DNA of 64,000 nucleotides. Origin: Drosophila pseudoobscura. Taxonomy: Eukaryota > Arthropoda > Insecta > Diptera > Drosophilidae. Location of the stretch: NCBI RefSeq assembly GCF_009870125.1, contig NC_046683.1:20903001-20967000 (forward strand), in the 5' to 3' direction. How positions within the stretch are numbered: position 1 is the stretch's first letter; every line of letters begins with the position of its first letter. This document shows positions 58,201 to 64,000 of this stretch, in pieces. The notes under the pieces are model-generated. The model ran no database searches and was not told where the DNA came from. It was given only the letters and a program-made list of their open reading frames with translations. A program made the translations under genes and the position numbers.

Positions 58201-60310
58201 AAAAAATCACAAAAATATCCCTAACAATAAGACGATGATCGCAAGGTGCCCCGTGCCACCGCCACGGGTAAGGCAAACCAATATCCAACAAAACGCATCC
58301 GAAAACAAAAGTATCTCTCAATAAACATACAAACAGAACAACCACAGAATTGAAACATATACGTGTATATTATTGTGGCATCATTTGTGTGTATTTGTAG
58401 TTAGTTTAGTTGATTTAGTTAGATTGCTTGTATGATTAGTATTAGCCTAGTATTGTGGCATCTGTAGCGTTGGACCAACCTAGACGATAAGTAGATACAT
58501 ACGTAGACATCGCATGCCTGTTTCGTCTGGTTAGAAACAGCTTACCACTGCTTGCTGGACACTGCTTGCCGCACACTGCTTACCACTCAATGGCCAATTC
58601 ATCGACTGCTCTACTCTCGTTCAAATGTTTTTCATTACCAACAACCACCGAATGAACATCCCGAATCAATCTGAAACAACAACACCACTGAACAACGACT
58701 CAAAACACACCACAACAGGAGCTACATTTGGTACTGGCATCACGGCCATCAAGCTCACCGCCCTGGGCCGTCCACAATTGCTGGTAAGTGGAAGCGCGAA
58801 ATCGCATGCTCCTGGCTTGATATTCAATTACTTTTAATTCGGTCAGAAAACGCTCAGTTCAAACCGAAATTCGCCTCAAAACAAGTCAACCAAACTGAAT
58901 CGCCTATACCCCATTAGCCACTCATACATACCTGTTCTATACCTGTACCCTGTTCCCATTAGCTGCAACTGTCGGAGGTGATCATGCGCACACGCAAGTA
59001 CATGGAGGACATGGTGGGCGGGCAGGGCAACGTGCTGACCCACCACAAGACCATCAAAGATCTCGAGAAGTATTATGCCACCCTGGGCGACAACAAGAAC
59101 GTGCAGGACTTTCTGAAGAATGTCACCTCGGATAAGGAGGGGTGAGACAGGACAGAGGAGGAAACGGGTCGCCCGGTTGTCTAATGGAGACCCCTTGTTT
59201 TTCAGCATCCTGCATCTGTTCCCCTGGTCGGGAATTGTGGACGAGGACTCGCAGTTGAGCGACACGTTCCGTGTTCCTGATCCCCAGACCGGCCAGATGC
59301 GCCGACTGATCTCACAGATACCGCCCAAAGAGGAGGAAATGTTTAGGAATATGATTCGTCGTCTAAACACGATTGTAAAGGTGGGTGCATTACATTCCTC
59401 CGGAAACTGAACACTGGTATATTCCACATCTGATATATTCCCAGACTGCTGCCGAGCTGGACGTGCGCATCATGATCGATGCGGAGCAGACCTACTTCCA
59501 GCCGGCCATTTCGCGCATCACGCTGGAGATGATGCGCAAATACAACAAGGACAAGGCCATCGTCTTCAACACCTATCAGTGCTATCTGCGCGAGACGTTC
59601 CGCGAGGTTTGCACCGATCTGGAGCAGGCCAAGCGCCAGAACTTTTACTTCGGCGCCAAGCTGGTGCGTGGCGCCTATATGGAGCAGGAGCGTGCCCGTG
59701 CTCAGGCCCTCGGCTATCCGGATCCCGTCAATCCCACGTACGAGGCGACCACAGACATGTACCACAAGACTCTGTCCGAGTGCCTGCGTCGCATCAAGGT
59801 GAGTCCAACTCCTATTCCTTTGAAGTAATCTCTCCATATGCTTGGTTGCAGCTAATGAAGGATTGCGGCGATGACGCCAGGAAGATTGGCATCATGGTGG
59901 CATCCCACAACGAGGACACCGTGCGCTTCGCCATCGAGCAGATGAATCAGATCGGCATCTCACCCGAGGACAAGGTGATCTGCTTTGGCCAGTTGCTGGG
60001 GATGTGCGACTACATCACCTTCCCTCTGGGTGAGTTCTCGTCCCTTACAAATCTCAAACCGTGCTCAGCTCTTAATGTTCCGTAATGCTCGATTCGATCC
60101 ACAGGGCAGGCTGGCTACTCCGCCTACAAGTACATCCCCTATGGACCCGTTGAAGAGGTGCTGCCATACTTGTCGCGTCGCGCCCAGGAGAACAAGGGCG
60201 TGCTGAAGAAGATCAAGAAGGAGAAACGCCTGCTGCTGACCGAGATCAGCCGTCGCCTGGTGCGCGGCCAGCTCTTCTACAAGCCCAAAGGCAACTACGT
60301 CCCCATCTAA
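52251..60310 (+). CDS. slgA: sluggish A: proline dehydrogenase (mitochondrial)
   Basis: FAD enzyme that oxidises proline to pyrroline-5-carboxylate in mitochondria; loss in flies causes sluggish behaviour. Coding exons: 52251-52808, one of two alternatives (55976-56097 or 56537-56658), 57063-57149, 57251-57432, 58719-58783, 58963-59141, 59206-59380, 59445-59798, 59852-60029 and 60105-60310. With one alternative exon the product has 701 residues. The start gives [11 protein letters not shown], an Arg-rich mitochondrial leader like the fly protein; an in-frame ATG at 52134 exists but lacks that support. Catalytic-domain signatures include [20 protein letters not shown] (about residue 526), [11 protein letters not shown] (about 590) and [15 protein letters not shown]. 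The N-terminal 120 residues are low-complexity and longer than I recall in D. melanogaster. Confidence 0.95.
52809..55975 (+). other. Large slgA intron
   Basis: A 3.2 kb intron between the leader exon and the alternative exon pair. It contains GT/CA tracts, a (CCCAAA)n array at about 54112-54141, a CT run near 54940-54966 and a (GACTT)n array near 55530-55560. Alternative first exons could reside here; an open frame at 54702-54938 with a hydrophobic start has no clear donor. No other gene is visible. Confidence 0.5.
54112..54141. repeat. (CCCAAA)n hexamer array
   Basis: About four and a half tandem CCCAAA units lie within the large slgA intron, preceded by CACCCACC. It resembles a C/A-rich telomere-type repeat but is short and internal. 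Confidence 0.8.
55976..56097 (+). CDS. slgA: slgA alternative exon 2a
   Basis: A 122-base exon bounded by TTCGCAG and GGTAAT, encoding [31 protein letters not shown] and IKIIPTLER. It aligns codon for codon with exon 2b 440 bases downstream. Both have the same length and the same phases, so including both would shift the frame and only one can be used per message. Confidence 0.85.
56372..56413. repeat. (CCA)n microsatellite between the alternative slgA exons
   Basis: Tandem CCA/CAC units lie in the 439-base spacer between exons 2a and 2b. Imperfect TTCCGTACTCCG/TTCTCCG units precede it at about 56208-56285. Confidence 0.8.
56537..56658 (+). CDS. slgA: slgA alternative exon 2b
   Basis: A 122-base exon bounded by GAACAG and GGTGCA, encoding [31 protein letters not shown] and HTIVPTLER. 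It corresponds to the exon in the fly protein form I recall best. Identity with exon 2a is about 60 percent at the protein level by eye, concentrated in the GHFVAGE core. Confidence 0.9.
57433..58718 (+). other. slgA intron (1.3 kb)
   Basis: Intron between the exon ending GCTGTTTCAG and the exon encoding [13 protein letters not shown] repeated AAAACGCATCCGAAAACGAATCCG-like motif occurs at about 58117 and 58291. No gene is seen inside. Confidence 0.6.
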
Positions 60311-61464
60311 GCCTGCTGGCGGCCCAGCACTCTGGATGGACGCGCACTGTACAGACACACGGCACACCGTACAGAATCGGCGGTGGTGAGAGCGACGGAT
60401 GACCCACCGCCACGATGATGATGTTGATAATGTCGCCAGGGAATTGTGCTCGCTTCAGGCTTTTTTATTCTGTTTGTTATCCATTCTAAATGTTTACGAG
60501 ATCTGCGTCTATCTTCGCGTATATATGGAACTGTTTTTATATACCAAGAACAACCCAGAGAGCCATCCTCCTCCCTTCATCATCCCCAGTCTCGCACTCT
60601 ACCCACCACCTACCACCCACCATCCACCACCCACCATCCACAGTCCACAGTCCACATCCCACTCCCCAGAAAAGGGAGGAGAACAGCAGCTGGAGGAGAA
60701 ACAACCATAGACAGCAGGATTGATGAGAGGGAAATGTTTTTCTAATGAAAATATGTATGATATTTTGATGTCTTGTTGCAACCAATAAATTAAAACGATT
60801 TCTTTATGTGTGTTAAAAGAAAATCCCCTTAAAAACCATAAACAGAAAAAAACAAAGAAAATAAAACGAAACGAAACGAAAAACGAAAGAAGAGTAGGAG
60901 CAATCTAAGATCAGAAGATCTTGGATGGAGAAAGGATTGCGAGGAAGAGAACATTTTTTAGCATCGTAATTTAAAACATAAAAATCTATACAGTATATGA
61001 CATATATATACAAATAATGAGAGCAAAACGTTTATAGAAATACATACGTATATGTAACGATATATATATGCATAGAATATATGTATGTGTATGGCTGCAT
61101 TTTAGTCCCAAATTTCGTTGACGTTCCTTTCTGTTTCTCCCAACCTTTTGTTCCACTTACGATGTGATTTGACTGTTTTTTTTTTATGTTCCGTTCCTCC
61201 TTAAGCTTACGATCCCACCCCTTACGATCATACACATAGACACACATACATACATAGATAGAGAAAGAACAGAGACCGAGAGAAAGAAAGAGAGTAAAGC
61301 GAGGGGGAGAGTCCGGGGAATTTGTACCCCCTGCTTGAAGCCCTACCATCTACTCCAAAATAGTCAAATACTGCCGTGGCCTGCAGCGGCCAGAGAGGGA
61401 GAAAGAGAGAGCATCCACCACTAGGAACCAGGGATAACCGCGCATACCTAAACCTAACACCTCC

Positions 61465-61509
<45 letters not shown>

Positions 61510-61534
61510 GATTATGATTATGATTATGATTATG
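61465..61534. repeat. (ATT)n followed by (GATTAT)n microsatellite
   Basis: About 15 ATT units are followed by four GATTAT units, a compound array apparently derived by a T-to-G change in the ATT run. Confidence 0.85.
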
Positions 61535-62246
61535 GCTAAATTAACATTATATATGTACACATATGTATATTTTAGCGAGTAGCAAAGCGATATTATAAAA
61601 GTCATTACTACGATAGTTGATCGAAAAGCCGCGTTGACGGAACCGCGAGAATCTCTTTGCCATCTTCTTTTGCCCCACTATTTCTGTTTCCAATTGTGTG
61701 TTCTCGTTCCGATCGATCAGCATCAGTGTGCCCCAAGTGCCAGGGAGATGAGGATTCCTGCCAGACAGACACGCAGACAGACACAGAAAGGCATCAATAA
61801 AGCAAGACCGAAACGAATTCGCTGCGATTTGATTTGAATCGATTCGATTCGAAAAGGACCGAAGCGATAGTTTTCTTTAGTATATTCTCATGATTGCTAT
61901 TATTATTGTATTGCATAAAACGCTATAAATAAATAATTGTATGAATGTTAACTATTTCAATGACAATAATAAAATGTTAAAAACGAAAGCTCATGCCGTG
62001 AAAATTTCATTCATTTGCCATGTAATGGCTTCACGGTGTTCCCACAGCCTCAGTTGATTGGGTAATCATCTCGGGGAGAGGAGACAATAGATGGTCTGGC
62101 ACTTGCAGGCATTCTTGCTAATGAGGTTATCTATCATCTGAGCCATCATTTGTCAAAATCCCCTAATGATGCCTGCGGGACACTTATTCGCACGCAACTG
62201 AAAGGGACGCGCTGTCTTCCTATGCTTCCCTCTCTTTCATATTCAT

Positions 62247-62352
62247 TATACCCGGTGCTAAGAGGTTAGGGGACATATTAGTATTGTGTCGATGTCGGCA
62301 AAAGCCAGAAGGAATCGCTTCTGACCACAGGAAGCATAACTATATATTCTTG
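62247..62352. repeat. Degraded mini-me-like repeat fragment
   Basis: It begins TATACCCGGTGC and contains GCCAGAAGGAATCGCTTCTGAC and then TATATATTCTTG, paralleling the start of the repeat at 11140. The (GTCY)n part is absent. Confidence 0.5.
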
Positions 62353-62574
62353 TTTCTCTGCAGTCCAGATTCAGCATCAAAGATTCCCTTGCTCAATGAA
62401 GAAACATTACAATTTCTCAATTCATCTCATGGCACGATGAGATTTATATTATTATCATCGTTTCTCAACTCGTAACATACACATTTTTCATTCCATTACA
62501 GACTAAAGCACCTAAATGCTTACATATATATATATACTAGCTTATTTCCGGAACCCTTGGTAAGCAGTCCCCGC

Positions 62575-64000
62575 CTACAAGGGTTTCTTCTTTTTTTGTC
62601 TGGGGGCAGGGCGTCGATTGCCAAATTCAACCATTAGGGGATCGTTGGTCTTTCGGTCGAAGGCTGCCTTGGCGGCTGTCTGACGAGGGCGTTTGGCGTC
62701 CGAGGACTCGTCGGCAGGGCCAGAGGCTTTAGAGACGACGACACGTTTGAGTACCTTGGGGACCATGTATTCGGGCATGTCGGACAAATGGCTTGGCGTT
62801 TTGAGGATGCGCAGCGGCTTGTCGTGACGCAGAGCGTTCAGATCGCGTTGGTGATCCTCGAAGTAGCCCTTGAGCTTCACGCTGTTGAGCACCTCGGTTT
62901 TGATTTCGCGTAAACGGGTCTCCTGGACGGCGGCACGAGAGGCAGCACGCCAGGCGTCGTAAGCACGGTAGCGGAAAGACTCCAGTTCGTCCATTTTGAA
63001 TTGATAGTTTCTGCGAAAAGAAAATCTTTAGCTTGCTTACAGATTGGAGATTCTAGCATGCTTGCTTACTTAATGATCGTGTCGCCCTTTTTGGCACTGA
63101 AGGTTATTCGGAGCTTCTTCTCTACGGCATCGTTTACGCCAGACTCCTTGATGCTAACGAGGGACAGAACGGAGCCCTTGTTGTTGCCTCTGGCCGTGCG
63201 TCCAGCGCGATGAATGTATGAGGTAACATCGAGCGGAAAGTCAAAGTTAATCACATTGTTTACCGACTGGAAGTCGATGCCACGCGAGGCGCTAGACTCG
63301 AAATCGCCGCGCGTTGATTTGCGCTTGTCCTGTGAACCGTTATCGGGCCGCTCTAGATAATGCTGATCGGAGGCAATGATGATGTCGTAGGTGCCTTTGT
63401 TGAACTGACTAATCATGTTGATGCGAATCGAGGCCGGCAGCTGCGGGTTGAGAACGCAGGCCCGTATGCCAAACTGCTCCAAAAACAAGCGAATCCTACA
63501 AGAGAGGGGTAAGCGGAGTTGAATATGAAGTTTCATGGTGGGGCCTCGTCAGGGGCTATCTGATCCATCAGCGAGAAGATTAGTTATTGGTCATGCGTGC
63601 GCCAACTGTTGCCAGATGCGCACTCCCTTTCACTTTGGGTTTAACATCATGTGGGACTCAACTACAGGAATTCAGCAACAGGGGTTCGCTTTTTACTTAC
63701 TTGTAGCTGCGATCGATGGTGTTGACAAATATAATGGTCTTGCCGCGTATCAGTTGCAGCTTAAGCAAGGCGTACAGGATGACCGGCTTGTCGTTCTCTT
63801 CCGCCAGGATGCGCTGGTGGGTTAGCTGATCCTGCGACACTACATCGGGCTCCTCCAGCTTTAGCGTGACTGGATTGTGGAGGCACAGTCCCTTCATGCG
63901 TACCACGTCGTCTGAAAGGGTGGCCGAGACAAGCACCGATTGGTATATGGAAGGCAGATGTTTAAGTAATGCCTTGAAATCCATTTCATAGCCGAATGCA
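62575..64000 (-). CDS. Hlc: Hlc: DEAD-box helicase DDX56 family, C-terminal part (partial)
   Basis: Nucleolar RNA helicase of the DDX56/Dbp9 family, involved in large-subunit ribosome assembly. Three exons are visible on the minus strand: 63701 to beyond 64000, 63070-63495 and 62575-63010, all joining in frame. They encode motif III (VSATLSDDV), motif IV (GKTIIFVNTIDRSY), the helicase C core (ASRGIDFQSVNNVINFDFPL) and motif VI (YIHRAGRTARG). The DDX56-specific block follows (YQFKMDELESFRYRAYDAWR, LKGYFEDHQRDLNALRHDKPL), then a Lys-rich tail ending PRQKKKKPL. The ATP-binding motifs lie beyond the right edge. Its 3' end converges with slgA. Confidence 0.93.

Larger units (their letters stand above)
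60311..62574 (+). other. Convergent 3' region of slgA and Hlc
   Basis: The slgA 3' UTR probably ends after the AATAAA at 60784-60789. A further AATAAA lies near 61967. The stretch includes CCACCA-rich sequence (60605-60650), an ATT microsatellite (61465-61510) and, at 62247-62352, a mini-me-like remnant. No protein gene is supported. Confidence 0.5.

Noticed and set aside
31-64000. CRISPR arrays, bacterial operons or tRNA genes
   Set aside because: None seen. Tandem repeats are simple microsatellites without spacers, and all genes have introns.

Overview
The window is a eukaryotic, clearly drosophilid segment. Genes have short GT-AG introns, long CAG/Gln runs, abundant microsatellites and DRE/Motif 1 core promoters, and every recognised gene is the ortholog of a Drosophila gene that I recall as X-linked (Muller element A) in D. 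melanogaster. Dispersed repeats resembling mini-me and LOA-clade retrotransposons (TRIM/Bilbo type) suggest the obscura group (D. pseudoobscura relatives). The species is inference, not proof.

Layout: 1-4326 holds the last seven exons of RhoGAPp190 (+), followed by a long AT-rich, repeat-laden 3' region. 7.2-13.8 kb is a transposon cluster: a BEL/Pao-like LTR remnant, two mariner remnants, an intact Harbinger element, a mini-me-like insertion and a non-LTR reverse transcriptase fragment. 14.0-16.6 kb (-) is the DDX10/Dbp4 helicase (CG5800). 17.0-19.6 kb is a second, inverted copy of the Harbinger element with part of its flank. 20.4-26.6 kb (+) is the calpain gene sol. 27.1-30.5 kb and 34.0-37.6 kb are decayed LOA-type retrotransposons on either side of the septin gene Sep1 (30.7-32.5 kb, +). 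Then come waw (mitochondrial EF4/GUF1, 39.8-41.9 kb, +), bbx (HMG box, 46.1-48.6 kb, +), slgA (proline dehydrogenase, 52.3-60.3 kb, +) and, convergent with it, the 3' half of Hlc (DDX56 helicase, 62.6 kb to the window edge, -).

The genes do not form a pathway. They are a mix of housekeeping functions (two nucleolar DEAD-box helicases, mitochondrial translation, proline catabolism, septin) and neural or developmental regulators (sol, bbx, RhoGAPp190).

Most notable: (i) two nearly identical, apparently intact Harbinger copies in inverted orientation bracket the DDX10 helicase gene, and the duplicated block ends exactly at a transposon terminus on the outer side; (ii) the right copy sits at what I infer to be a synteny junction relative to D. 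melanogaster; (iii) slgA carries a pair of equal-length, alternative exons; (iv) sol uses a GC-AG intron, and a stop codon straddles another donor; (v) a possible small two-exon gene lies behind waw. All exon boundaries were read by eye from reading frame and splice consensus; no alignment was run.
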